The notes under the pieces: generated by a model | What the model saw: the letters and a program-made list of their open reading frames with translations, nothing else | Told to the model about the DNA's origin: nothing | The model's database searches: none | Program-made: the position numbers and the translations under genes | Assembly (NCBI GenBank): GCA_030762175.1 | Contig: CM060831.1 | Location: 80,383,001-80,447,000, forward strand | Origin: Metallyticus violacea | Taxonomy: Eukaryota; Arthropoda; Insecta; Mantodea; Metallyticidae | DNA: 64,000 bases | Reading direction: 5' to 3' | Part shown: positions 57,101-64,000 of the stretch, piece after piece | Numbering within the stretch: the stretch's first letter is position 1 | How the letters are laid out: every line of letters begins with the position of its first letter

Positions 57101-58000
57101 GTTTAGAAGGCAAGTATGGTTACCACTACACCACCAGGACCGACCCTATGCCTAATGCAATGCAGCAATAAATGCCACTAAGGTAAATATTTTATTTCTG
57201 CATGATCTTATTTATTAAAAATAAATGTTTCTAATGTATGCAATTCTCCTCCCCTGGTAAATTCCCATTTAAGTTGGTAACAGTGCACTGTGCATATACA
57301 AGCTGTCTTCCATATTCCATCATGTTTTGCATCAATTATAGACCACATGGATCTAAAATTATTCCTTTCATTTAAATAAAGGAATTATGGCTATATATCG
57401 ATGAAAAGCATTATAGCATTTCGTACAGAATGCACTAATGAATAGTAATTGTTACCTGCATTTGTGTTGCATCACAATGTGTTTGAGAATCATGCACATT
57501 ATGTTGAATGTTCTGATTGGGTTAGACAAGTAAGAGAGAATCTGTGTTTAATTAAAGAGGAGCTATGCATTATCTTACTTTGGCAGCTACACATTGATTC
57601 AAGATCCATTGCAGTGGTTATCTGCTACCTCTATTATGAAAAGAGTCAAATTTTAAAATGTTAATTGAGTGAAGTTAGATGGAATAGACTCAAATTTCTG
57701 AAATACATGAAAAAGATCCTGCAGGGATCATCTCAAAAGCTTAAGCAACAAAACAGTGTGCACCTAAATAAAATAATAATAAAAAATAAATGAAGGAACA
57801 AAATGCCATATGCGGCATTAAAATTAAGAACTTGTACTTACATATTTAACATTCTTGCCATCCACAACTAATTTGTCACCCCAAAGAAGTGCTCGTTCAG
57901 TCTTCCCACGATTCTTGAATGTGAGGATAGCCTTATAGGGATGGTTTAACTCAGCAACCTGACCCACTATGTTATGCAGGTAATTTGCAGAACCAGCCAT
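39095..58000 (-). CDS. Unrecognised gene, eight exons, OB/cold-shock-like repeats
   Basis: Exons run 58000-57842, 55250-55140, 54755-54506, 52706-52441, 47595-47403, 47090-47041, 46275-46187 and 39140-39095. Together they are 1164 nt, encoding 387 aa, and every junction phase agrees. The start is MAGSANYLHNIV and the end TEDDALGHSA. Three diverged modules begin at residues about 13 (GQVAEL), 165 (GIITYI) and 276 (GQILHI). Each has a beta-rich pattern with a mid-module F/W, and module 3 contains VLFHRS, like the FHxS of cold-shock domains. Module 2 ends WFATAVWKGKKP. I infer a nucleic-acid-binding OB-like fold but do not recognise the family. Exons 1, 3, 4 and 5 are strong. The exon 2 donor (GTGGGG) and all of exon 6 are the weak points. 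No signal peptide or membrane segment is seen. Confidence 0.7.
39558..41176. mobile_element. PLE foldback interrupted by a SINE
   Basis: Inverted termini ('gaacactcttacagcttc' at 39572 and its complement near 41141-41160) bound the copy. The left arm (39889-40300, minus strand) and right arm (40640-41140, plus strand) both carry decayed GIY-YIG sequence. The centre (40350-40565) encodes the PLE segment DNYIKANSFNPKQYKHAVINSL after the RT palm. Degenerate hammerhead cores lie at about 39903-39948 (minus) and 41097-41134 (plus, GAAAC intact, first box UGACAA). SINE B sits inside the left arm. Confidence 0.78.
39604..39888 (+). mobile_element. SINE family B inside PLE arm
   Basis: It has a tRNA-like head (GGTGGTCTAGTGGTAACC), a GGATTCAACCC B box and family B body, and ends in AAATAAATAAAA. 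It is diverged from the younger copies at 24650 and 59603. Confidence 0.85.
41187..43060 (-). pseudogene. Mariner-like transposase relic split by a GC-rich insertion
   Basis: Read on the minus strand from 43060 down: a DNA-binding part (FATVICHLYETGN near 42830-42790), then frames with EEHVLNTVEDF and HENCYYPYHLQDV at 42735-42600. After the insertion at 41988-42518 come NNPHSHIE near 41950, HDGALAHF near 41740 and QWIGRGGPFMWRSSLPE...DFYLWGHLK at 41720-41630. The order matches arthropod mariner-like transposases, with two catalytic aspartate regions recognisable. All frames are broken. The outer end may be the 'ggggcattctaaaagtt' sequence near 41192. Confidence 0.75.
41988..42518. repeat. GC-rich 256-bp direct repeat pair
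   Basis: 41988-42243 and 42263-42518 are the same 256 bp with about four differences, separated by a 19-bp spacer. GC content is far above the surroundings (for example GACCCGACGGTTAACGGCCG). There is no open frame, no TG...CA LTR ends and no tRNA-like boxes. The pair breaks the mariner relic. It may be tandem 5' promoter units of a LINE or an unknown short element. Confidence 0.85.
43700..44545 (+). mobile_element. Penelope-like element relic (GIY-YIG part)
   Basis: At 44160-44300 the plus strand reads ICQINCQGCEKVYIRKN...EEHKYLV and a degraded FGTKNH end, a decayed GIY-YIG domain (G of YIG altered). 44055-44090 keeps QKIFKDYN, the linker before it. The 3' end carries a hammerhead-like motif and AAGTGAAG. 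The left boundary is unclear. Confidence 0.65.
44486..44518 (+). ncRNA. Hammerhead-like motif at PLE 3' end
   Basis: CUGAGGA is intact. A weak stem II (GAC/GUC), AAAAC instead of GAAAC, self-complementary ACAUGU and a GUC triplet follow. Probably inactive. Confidence 0.55.
44550..45465. other. Intron 7 sequence, nothing recognised
   Basis: AT-rich DNA inside the last intron of the OB-like gene. No motif is seen. Confidence 0.4.
45470..45645 (-). mobile_element. SINE family C, tRNA-derived
   Basis: The minus-strand head GCATGGCCTAGTGGTAGCAT and B-box-like GGGTTTGATTCCGG are tRNA features. The body differs from families A and B. Only one copy lies in the window and no TSD was found. Confidence 0.65.
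46187..46275 (-). CDS. OB-like gene exon 7
   Basis: It has a strong acceptor (TCTCTTACAG) and a strong donor (GTAAGT after 46187). The 89 nt are open only in phase 0, reading LNSEELWSKKYSHRPNLEWF. The two leftover bases fit exon 8 exactly. Confidence 0.6.
46526..46798 (-). mobile_element. SINE family B
   Basis: Minus-strand copy with its T-rich tail complement at 46526-46540 and head complement (ACCACTACACCACCAGAAC) near 46775. It sits in intron 6 of the OB-like gene. Diverged. Confidence 0.85.
47041..47090 (-). CDS. OB-like gene exon 6 (tentative, 50 nt)
   Basis: The acceptor GAGCAG precedes 47090 and the donor GAG|GTCAGG falls at 47041. It encodes 17 residues (DFKGRVSSRQQPGTCLE including the split codon). 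It was chosen because it is the piece between exons 5 and 7 that restores frame. Other donors nearby do not. Confidence 0.4.
47403..47595 (-). CDS. OB-like gene exon 5 (third module)
   Basis: The acceptor TTACAG precedes 47595 and the donor GAGG|GTAAGA falls at 47403. It encodes residues about 263-326 with GQILHIVNEEYG and VLFHRSVCFLF, resembling a cold-shock fold strand pattern. Strong splice sites. Confidence 0.75.
47898..48190. mobile_element. PLE-type terminal foldback
   Basis: The left arm (about 47898-48005) and right arm (about 48080-48190) are inverted copies ('ctgcttccca', 'ggtattaaggtg', 'cactaattttgttccactta'). No protein remains. Both arms carry hammerhead-like sequence: minus strand near 47929-47957 (GUGAAGA ... 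GGAAU, degenerate) and plus strand at 48127. Confidence 0.75.
48127..48161 (+). ncRNA. Hammerhead-like motif, one core change
   Basis: CUGAAGA, perfect stem II AAGGC/GCCUU, GAAGC (one change from GAAAC), GCAUGU-type stem III and a GUC triplet. Confidence 0.65.
48690..49930 (+). mobile_element. Penelope-like element relic, internally deleted
   Basis: RT remnants include FFMFNGKVYQQISGLAMGNPL at 48992-49055. The next block is ISFGIYRKPTHTDNHIKNN near 49075, so the YVDD palm region between them is deleted. A well-preserved GIY-YIG domain (FQIDCLDCDQTYVGKTIRNL, then KSAVADHFW) lies at 49515-49740. The 3' end has a canonical hammerhead at 49864. This copy lies in intron 4 of the OB-like gene, on the opposite strand. 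Confidence 0.87.
49864..49899 (+). ncRNA. Hammerhead ribozyme, canonical core (PLE 3' end)
   Basis: CUGAUGA, stem II AGAGC/GCUUU with an AAAA loop, GAAAC, self-complementary ACAUGU and a GUU triplet. Every invariant core base is present. A G-C pair flanks the core as the first stem I pair. Confidence 0.8.
50760..51060 (+). pseudogene. PLE reverse transcriptase fragment
   Basis: It reads LTFGIYREPIHCDNYIQDISYN and then SNSLIHSLVSF, the FGIYRKPTHTD block after the PLE palm. There is no GIY-YIG or terminus nearby. Confidence 0.7.
51095..51290 (-). mobile_element. SINE family A, head missing
   Basis: The minus strand carries the family A body ('aggcctggaacg', 'atgcccgggagg', 'ttttccaggttttcctcagtc') and 3' end. 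The tRNA-like head was lost. Confidence 0.8.
51370..51800 (+). pseudogene. Mariner transposase relic, catalytic half
   Basis: It reads VFLQYDNARPHT (second catalytic Asp) near 51508-51545 and HSACSPDLVPLYYHVFEPL (third Asp) at 51588-51645. After a stop comes SSKKICTDKVK and a CGIQPLVKCW-like C-terminus to about 51800. The N-terminal half is missing. It is a different lineage from the copies at 29120 and 41187. Confidence 0.75.
51981..52276 (-). mobile_element. SINE family B with 9-bp TSD
   Basis: Minus-strand copy. CAAAAGAGT occurs at 51972-51980 and 52277-52285 as target duplication. It lies in intron 4 of the OB-like gene, about 165 bp downstream of exon 4. Confidence 0.85.
52441..52706 (-). 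CDS. OB-like gene exon 4
   Basis: The acceptor TTCTGCAG precedes 52706 and the donor AAG|GTATGT falls at 52441. The 266 nt complete the second module (KFLASKLFLFGKR ... QFDAVP ... WFATAVWKGKKP) and add a hydrophilic linker. Phase 1 in, phase 0 out. Confidence 0.85.
53301..53531 (-). mobile_element. SINE family A, full length with 12-bp TSD
   Basis: AGTTTGCATAAT occurs at 53289-53300 and 53532-53543. The head complement includes the B box complement (GGATTTGAACC) near 53475. It is more diverged than the copy at 931. Confidence 0.9.
53590..54300 (+). pseudogene. LINE (Jockey-like) reverse transcriptase relic
   Basis: RT motifs in order: HGFRKGFST near 53645, a degraded FLDL.KASDC near 53740, LLNKIEHYGIRGN near 53790-53825, LGSLLFIIYINNF near 53950-53985 and a TVTLYDDTS palm motif near 54015 (YADD altered). 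NNGLKLNLDKIKC follows near 54143. Frameshifts abound. It may be related to the C-terminal fragment at 8187. Confidence 0.78.
54506..54755 (-). CDS. OB-like gene exon 3
   Basis: The acceptor TTTAG precedes 54755 and the donor AATG|GTAAGT falls at 54506. The 250 nt encode GEPINEYLKLGSTVKFSCH, CGYFVTMAMRQDP and the start of module 2 (RQGIITYID). The frame is open throughout. Confidence 0.85.
55140..55250 (-). CDS. OB-like gene exon 2
   Basis: The acceptor CTTTCAG precedes 55250 and the donor CAG|GTGGGG falls at 55140. It encodes 37 residues starting FYAIVSAG. The donor is weak. If unused, the frame runs on for 30 more codons to a TAG near 55051, giving a short alternative product. Confidence 0.65.
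55260..56380. other. Intron 1 sequence, nothing recognised
   Basis: Spacer without motif. Confidence 0.4.
56390..56820 (+). pseudogene. IS630/Tc1-like transposase N-terminal relic
   Basis: It reads VIYKVYKFLKIYSS...KACSVGSVYIFSRM, then KRVTGLGDF, and after one stop KGLCRTIFRYYY...TAKKLILEM. This fits the helix-turn-helix and linker of IS630/Tc1-related DDE proteins common in arthropods. No catalytic domain is seen. Confidence 0.55.
56857..57146 (-). mobile_element. SINE family B
   Basis: Near full-length minus-strand copy with head complement GGTTACCACTACACCACCAG near 57120 and B-box complement ATCAAACCC. It lies in intron 1 of the OB-like gene. Confidence 0.88.
57842..58000 (-). CDS. OB-like gene exon 1 with start codon
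   Basis: ATG is at 58000-57998 and the donor TAT|GTAAGT falls at 57842. It encodes 53 residues (MAGSANYLHNIVGQVAELNH... LLWGDKLVVDG). A TTTTAG acceptor 5 nt upstream of the ATG implies an upstream non-coding exon. Confidence 0.82.
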
Positions 58001-58009
58001 ATTACCTAA

Positions 58010-58475
58010 AACATGCCTCTAGTAACATTTTTGGTAAAATGGAACAAAATAATTATCTGTCTTCATTAACATGGGAATGTTATATTACTCTAACTTGCAA
58101 AAATGGTCAAAATAATGCTTGCTTACTGAATTATTTTATTTGGAATTCAGAATGCTCAACTTGATATACGATATCACTTATATAGCTCTCAATGTGAAAT
58201 TTTTGGATATGAAGAGAAATGTATGGTTAATATGAACTGTATATCATCACATCTGTTTATTCACTTAAGAGTAACTATCTCTCTTACACAGTGTATCCAA
58301 GACCAACGAATACAAAACAAATATTATACATTTTCTTATGATTTGATCGAACAGATCAATACACATATTTAATGTTCTTGAGAAAAGAGCACATTTTATG
58401 ACAGGTCTTTTAAAAAAAGGCTTTTAATCCTACCACTCATAGAGTACAACTCCAGAAAAGTACTATTACTATTAC

Positions 58476-58529
<54 letters not shown>

Positions 58530-59600
58530 TACTACTACTACTACTACTTTTCACTTTAATTGCGTAGGTCCATTAGGTTAACAATGAGTGATCCAAGGTT
58601 CACCTGGGACATCCTCTACTTTTGCCATTGGGCATGATGTGACGATAACTGACATATCACCTTCGAGCTATTACACCTTTAAAGACAGTTGGTTTTACAA
58701 GAATTGACACAATGGATGAGAATTCATATTACACAATGAAAATATAAAAAAACAGACAAATATTAAAGCCCCTTATTAGTACCACAAGTTATTTCGCTAA
58801 GCAAAAATAGCATTCAAAGGGCATTATGAAAGCATTGAACAAATGAAACTACAATGGGCTGCTTTATTTGATTGCCAAATGTAATGCGAAACTTACAAAC
58901 GATTTGTAACTGAAACTTACATTTACTGGAACACCCTATAGAATTCAAAATAACCAATTAATTCTGTTACAAATGTAATGTATGAAATAAGAAATGAAAT
59001 TTGCTCCTTTTGTTGCAACATTACTAAAAAAACAACAGACATTGCAAATAATAAGTAGAAAGATTGAAAAATGATTCTTAGGATTTGCTGACATTAGTGA
59101 AAACTGGATGACCACAGTATTAGCGGATCATGTGTTCTAATGTCTTACTAAATATATTAGTCCAAAAAGAAGCAAATAAATAAAATTGTTGCTCATACGA
59201 AGGTGCTTTAATAATAGCAGGAGAAATAAGCGGTTTGCAAATTAGAGTACAGGAAAAATATCCTAATGCTCTCTTTGTGCATTGATTTGCATACAGACTT
59301 AACCTGATCCTTCTGCATTAGCCAATGGCAGTAATTGACAGGCCCATGATACATACACCAAATAAAATCCACAATGCCATATTCCATCTGAAAAAAACTA
59401 AGCAGGCTATTCCAGCGACTTGCACACATAGGATCATTTGCAGCCAGGACAACAGATTGCGGTAGACCTCGCACACTTCGTACTGGGATATGGAGGCATA
59501 GGCGTTGAGACAAGTATAAAATGATCCTGGAATTTGTGAGCAAAGAGTTGCAGCTGCTGAAGGTATCAACCATGCTCCTTCACGGTCACTTCTACATGAA
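58010..59600. other. Upstream intron, no other gene supported
   Basis: It contains the microsatellite at 58461. The minus-strand open frame at 59208-59573 has no recognised domain or splice support. Confidence 0.4.
58461..58549. repeat. Compound (CTA)n(TTA)n(CTA)n microsatellite
   Basis: Trinucleotide tract seen directly. Confidence 0.95.
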
Positions 59601-59602
59601 CA

Positions 59603-59892
59603 GTGCCGGTCCTAGTGGTGTAGTGATAACCATACTTGCCTTATAAACCCAAGATCACGGGTTCAAACCCAGCCAGGACCGAAGGATTTTTTTTGGGCAT
59701 AAAAATCCTAAGTATGGCTTCCTTCGGAATGGAAGTAAAGCCGTGGGTCCCGTGTTGTACATTTATGGCACGATAAAGAACTTCAAGTCTGAAAGAAGTG
59801 GCTTCTGAGCAAAATTTGTTGGCCCTTTCACGCTCTGAATAGGATGGGTCGCTGATGCCCTGAGATCTTAAAAAGCGTTCATAAATAAACCA
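59603..59892 (+). mobile_element. SINE family B, well preserved, with TSD
   Basis: The head GGTCCTAGTGGTGTAGTGAT, B box GGTTCAAACCC and complete body end in ATAAATAAA. TCTACATGAACA (59591-59602) and TCTACATTAACA (59893-59904) form a 12-bp TSD with one mismatch. The anticodon-loop position reads TTATAAA here and TTCTAAA in other copies, hinting at a tRNA-Arg ancestor. Confidence 0.9.
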
Positions 59893-59904
59893 TCTACATT
59901 AACA

Positions 59905-61162
59905 CTTATTTTATCTTTATCATGTTCAACATATGCAAGCTCTAATCAACTACAGTACCAGTTTTATATATGATGCATAAAAATAAATAAATAAATATAC
60001 ATGAAATGAAAATAACACTGGGTAAAGTTAGAGAAAAGGTCAGTTATTAGTGTTTTGATTACCCAGGAAGCTTTATGATTGCAAGAAGATTTGGAGTTTA
60101 TATTCGCCTAAGGAGATATTTAAAAAGAAGCGGAAATGGCCTTCTGGATGGAGTATCTGAACCACAAGACTACGAATAAACTTTTACGCAGCTGTAGTTG
60201 CTAAATGAGCACAGGAATGATACGCGCCACTAAATTTAGTATTTGTGATCTAACAGTAATTTGCATTATTCTGCTTCACTCTTAAGTTGGATGTAAAAGA
60301 AACCAGTGCTTTATCCCACAAGTATTTATCTTTGTGTTCAAAGTTATCTTCATGAACTTCTGTGGAGAAATGCATTCAGATGTACTTGCATTATTTAAGA
60401 CATGTGTTTTGAATATCTCCATATCAACTGAAACTATTCACGGTATCAACGGCTTCTTCAAGAGGCACCAAATGTTGACACCTTACAACTTGTCGTTTAT
60501 TTGCTCTTTCGCTAATTATAAACCAAATATTTTAATAGCATTAGATTAATTATACTGGTCATAAGGGATTGACTTTGCCTGTTAGGTTGGTCATATGTTG
60601 CCAAATATTTTTTAGAGCTTAGTGCAAGATAGATTCATTTTCCTCTGAATTTTCAATGGTCCCCAAATTTGACCGGAGTGGAATACCTATAGGACATGCA
60701 TTTTAATATGGAAAAAAAAAAAAAAAAAAAGTTTTATCACCTAAAGAAAAATACACTCCATATACCAACCACTTACTATATCTTCAAATATTTCCACAGT
60801 GCTACAATAAGCTGTTAGTTAGTTAGTTCCCGGAGCATTCAGTAAGTTCGTGGGGCAGCCACAGAGACCTGCGAACAATGAACTTGTCAATAACTTGAAC
60901 TGTTAATAACTAAATTCTTCTTCCATTTACTCTTCCACATAACCTAAGTTCCGCTGCGCAAACAGTATAGCCAACATCAAATCTGACAGGTCTGTTTTGC
61001 AGTGTAGCCAATAGCAACATTTTCTTCCAATCAAATTTAGAGTAAAAACAAAAAGGACTAAAAGAATTACATTTCACTTCTTTATCTGGCATTTAAAAAT
61101 AATCGACACTCGACAAATAATACTTACATGAAAAACAGACTGTATAAAACAATATAACTTAC
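59905..61162. other. Upstream intron of the OB-like gene, no exon seen
   Basis: An A run of about 20 nt ends near 60730. Short open frames lack support. Confidence 0.4.
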
Positions 61163-61430
61163 CTAAATCTAGAGAACATCAAGGACGTTATCGATGACAT
61201 CATCTTCAAGGAAAGCAGACGATGTGGGAATTTGAAGCAGCAGTGGGCTTTGGTGTTGATGGTCTACAACGTCTACATTTATATGCTTTTATTGTGCCCA
61301 CTGTCCTTAGAACGGATGTAGGGAGTTCAAAATTATAGCAGCATTGATTATTTCTGTGAATTTCCAATATAGCGTTCACCATTCCTGTGCGCATTCATTT
61401 TGTTTTCACTGGTTAAATATCATTTCGACC
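61163..61430 (-). promoter_or_regulatory. Candidate 5' non-coding exon of the OB-like gene
   Basis: A strong donor TTTAG|GTAAGT at 61163/61162 on the minus strand could splice to the acceptor just before the ATG at 58000. The 5' edge and promoter are not defined. Inferred from splice-site strength only. Confidence 0.3.
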
Positions 61431-61439
61431 TCGGCGTTG

Positions 61440-62440
61440 GGCCAAGGAAGCACCTACGTAGATAACACAAAGTCTGCAAGTTCTTTGAAAGGATTTTCGC
61501 CACTGGCATCATGACAATAGAAAAACCTGACATCAAAAGTCGACAGAATTATTTACATTAATAATTCTATTGCCATTGTAATTCAACCGTCGTGATTGTA
61601 TCACTACGCAATTGTATTGCTTCTATGAGCGGGTTTAAGGATTCCTGTTTGTTTAATAGTAAATACATTAGCCTCATCACATTTTTCAAGTTCGCCAAGT
61701 GCAACAAATAAAACAATGCTACAAGATATTTTACTGCGATTTATTATAGCTATAGCTAGAAGCTTAGTAATACCAATGTCAATTGATTTGCCTACTAAGA
61801 TACTGTACACAGCATCCCCAATATATTTCTAGAGTCTTTCGCAAAATATGGTCCAAGAAGTTTCTTATTTCAAAACTACTCTTTGTAAGATGTAATTTAA
61901 TCTGACGTCAGGTGCAACGATTTACATTTCGCTTAAATTATCGAATAACATTATAGTAGCACTATAGGTGGCAGTGTTATGATCTAAAGAATCAATCCTT
62001 ATAAACACTATAAGCCAGGGATAGAGCCGACTCTTGCAATTTTTTAAGCGTGGGGTACACAACGCTCGCACGACTTGCTTGGCCAATGGCCTGCCTCCGA
62101 CAATGAGTGAATTAAATTAGTGATTACGAAACGAAATAAAATATCACATTAAAATAGTGTACATAAATGTTTAGTGATATTAAACTAATGTCAAACCTTT
62201 GTTGTTTCAAATTACAAATAACAAACTATAGAATTAAAACCACCTTTGCACACTGTCAGAAAAGCATTAATAATATTACATTTCCTCTGGAAAATAACAT
62301 AAATTATTTTATATTTTCAGAACAAATAATGAATTAATATTTTGCTAAATTGCAAATGATTGCAGTATTCTGTAAGGATTCTGCAATTTTCCTTCATTTC
62401 ATTGTGCTGACAAGAATGCTGATATAGCGTACTTTGAAGG
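61440..62440. other. Intergenic DNA
   Basis: No feature can be supported. Composition is slightly less AT-rich near 61430-62110, as expected near a promoter but not diagnostic. Confidence 0.35.
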
Positions 62441-62445
62441 ACAAG

Positions 62446-62446
<1 letters not shown>

Positions 62447-62522
<76 letters not shown>
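62447..62522. repeat. (ATT)n microsatellite
   Basis: About 25 perfect units. Confidence 0.97.
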
Positions 62523-62524
<2 letters not shown>

Positions 62525-62769
62525 TAATAATAATAAAATATTGCATATTAACTGAAAAAGAAGTAATCTATTTATAGATGGTTCGACATTTGTAATATTC
62601 ACTTGTCGGCAACAATGCTCATTTGATAGTAACCATATCTCAGCATAGTAAAAAAATAATTATTTTACTTAAGTTTATGTTTTCGAGGCATTTTGCACTT
62701 CGTTTATGAATTTCTTGCTGCAAAATAGTTGCTTTAGCGAATTTCAAAGAAATGAAAAATTAAAAAATT

Positions 62770-63868
62770 TAATTTTCGTTCGTTAGAGCAGTTTTTAATT
62801 TGGGCTTAACCGCCAAAAGTTTTTCACATATACCCCCCCACACCCAATAATTTGATAATTTTCAAAACTTTTTTCCCCCTTAAATAGTTTTCATTTCATT
62901 TAAACAGTACATGTGAAATTTTGTTGTGAAAAAACAATGTATTGGTGCTGCTAGAGCGATTTTTAAATTTTGGGTTTTAGATAACCTCCTTCTAGTGGCC
63001 CGATTTCCGTGATTTTCAGAAATTATTTTTATTATTCTATTTAAATGGAATATGCAGAATTTTGTAGCGAAAAAGCAAATTAATGCCACTAGAGAGATGT
63101 TTAAATTTTTGGGTGCAGGCAAGGCCCCCCCTTCTTAATGCGCCATTCCCCTGATTTTCAAAGACGATTTTTCTTATTGTATTTAAGCGGCATATACGGA
63201 GTTTCGTTGCGAAAAATCATATATTAATGCCACTAGAGCGATATTTAAATTTTGGGTTTCAGATAAACCTCCCCCTCCTAAGAGTCCGTTTTAAGCGATT
63301 TTCGAAGAAAAAAATTTCGGCTTTATTTCAATAGCATATATCAAGTTTCCTCTAAAAACTCTTAAAAGTGTAACCGCTAAAGAGATTTTTAAATGCTGCT
63401 TTAACCCCTAAAAGTTTTATAGGTATACCCCCACTCCGAGTGGCCCGATTGCCATGATTTTCGAAAATTTCTTTTATAAATTTCTTTTAAATATTTTTAC
63501 TGAGCTTCATTGAGATAAATCAAACATTGCGGCCGCTAAAGTGATTTTTCAATTATTTTTAAAAATTTTCGCTGCAGGTCTACTCCCTCCTCCCAATGAT
63601 TCCTTTTGCTTCTTAACGAACTTGACTAATCGTTTGTTAATTGATGACTATATGCCGAGTTTCATTGAGAAAAAAACAAAAATTGCAACCGCTAGAGAGG
63701 GAACGGACACACATATATATATATATATTGGAAATATTTTTAATTTACTTATTTATTTAATTTTTTAAGCTTTGTAAGTACGATCGATGAAGATTTGGAT
63801 AGATTAGTAAACATTCTTTCCATTGATACAACAGCAATAGCTTATATTCCTTCTGAATTTGCTAAAAT

Positions 63869-63955
<87 letters not shown>

Positions 63956-64000
63956 TAAGCAGATTTTTCACTGTGCCTTCCGCAATAGCTTCATTCCTTC
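62770..64000. repeat. Array of ~140-bp degenerate repeats with coding-like tail, copy 2
   Basis: The unit ('ctagagcgatttttaaattttgggt' core) recurs near 62949, 63090, 63233, 63378 and 63535. The tail 'gatttggatagatta' near 63793 and 'caatagcttcattccttc' at the window edge match 10290 and 10410 of copy 1 in order. A long AAC/AAT microsatellite is inserted before the last part. The copy continues past the window. Confidence 0.78.
63868..63955. repeat. (AAC)n(AAT)n microsatellite
   Basis: A compound trinucleotide tract inside the tail of the array. Confidence 0.96.

Noticed and set aside
59208..59573. 121-codon minus-strand frame
   Set aside because: No motif, no splice support, and an overlapping alternative frame (59318-59569) of equal quality.

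Overview
This window looks like animal nuclear DNA, most likely from an arthropod with a large, AT-rich, transposon-filled genome. The signs are spliced genes with GT-AG introns of 0.5-11 kb, tRNA-derived SINEs with target-site duplications, Penelope-like elements (PLEs), several mariner and hAT relics, LINE relics and trinucleotide microsatellites. There is no operon structure, no CRISPR array and no prokaryotic gene. I cannot name the species from sequence alone.

Two host genes can be assembled, both on the minus strand. (1) A three-exon C2H2 zinc-finger gene has coding exons 23381-23488, 19074-19162 and 7254-8034. All splice phases agree and it predicts 325 aa with six fingers. (2) A gene I do not recognise has up to eight coding exons between 58000 and 39095, about 387 aa. 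It carries three diverged repeats of an OB-fold/cold-shock-like module. Its last exon is followed by a poly(A) signal inside a duplicated 3'UTR segment.

Nearly everything else is mobile-element debris. Layout: 1-7 kb SINEs, PLE copies and a non-autonomous hAT. 7-23.5 kb is the zinc-finger gene, whose introns hold a LINE RT piece, a ~140-bp-period array, hammerhead-bearing short repeats, hAT and mariner relics and PLE hairpins. 23.6-25.6 kb is a LINE RT relic broken by SINEs. 26.7-30.2 kb holds a hAT relic and a mariner relic. 31.2-35.3 kb is a GC-richer decayed LINE with ORF1 zinc knuckle, RT and RNase H. 37-44.5 kb holds PLE hairpins and a mariner relic broken by a GC-rich 256-bp direct repeat. 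45-58 kb is the second gene with PLE, SINE, mariner and LINE relics in its introns. 62.8-64 kb repeats the array seen at 9.3-10.5 kb.

The most coherent unusual system is the set of PLE-derived copies. At least ten loci carry PLE RT or GIY-YIG endonuclease fragments or PLE-type termini. Most are arranged as head-to-head inverted arms (foldbacks). Their ends carry hammerhead-ribozyme-like cores: CUGANGA, a stem II hairpin, GAAA, a self-complementary stem III and an NUH cleavage site. Four sites keep every core base, including two identical copies 111 bp apart in a tiny non-coding element at 11749-12002.
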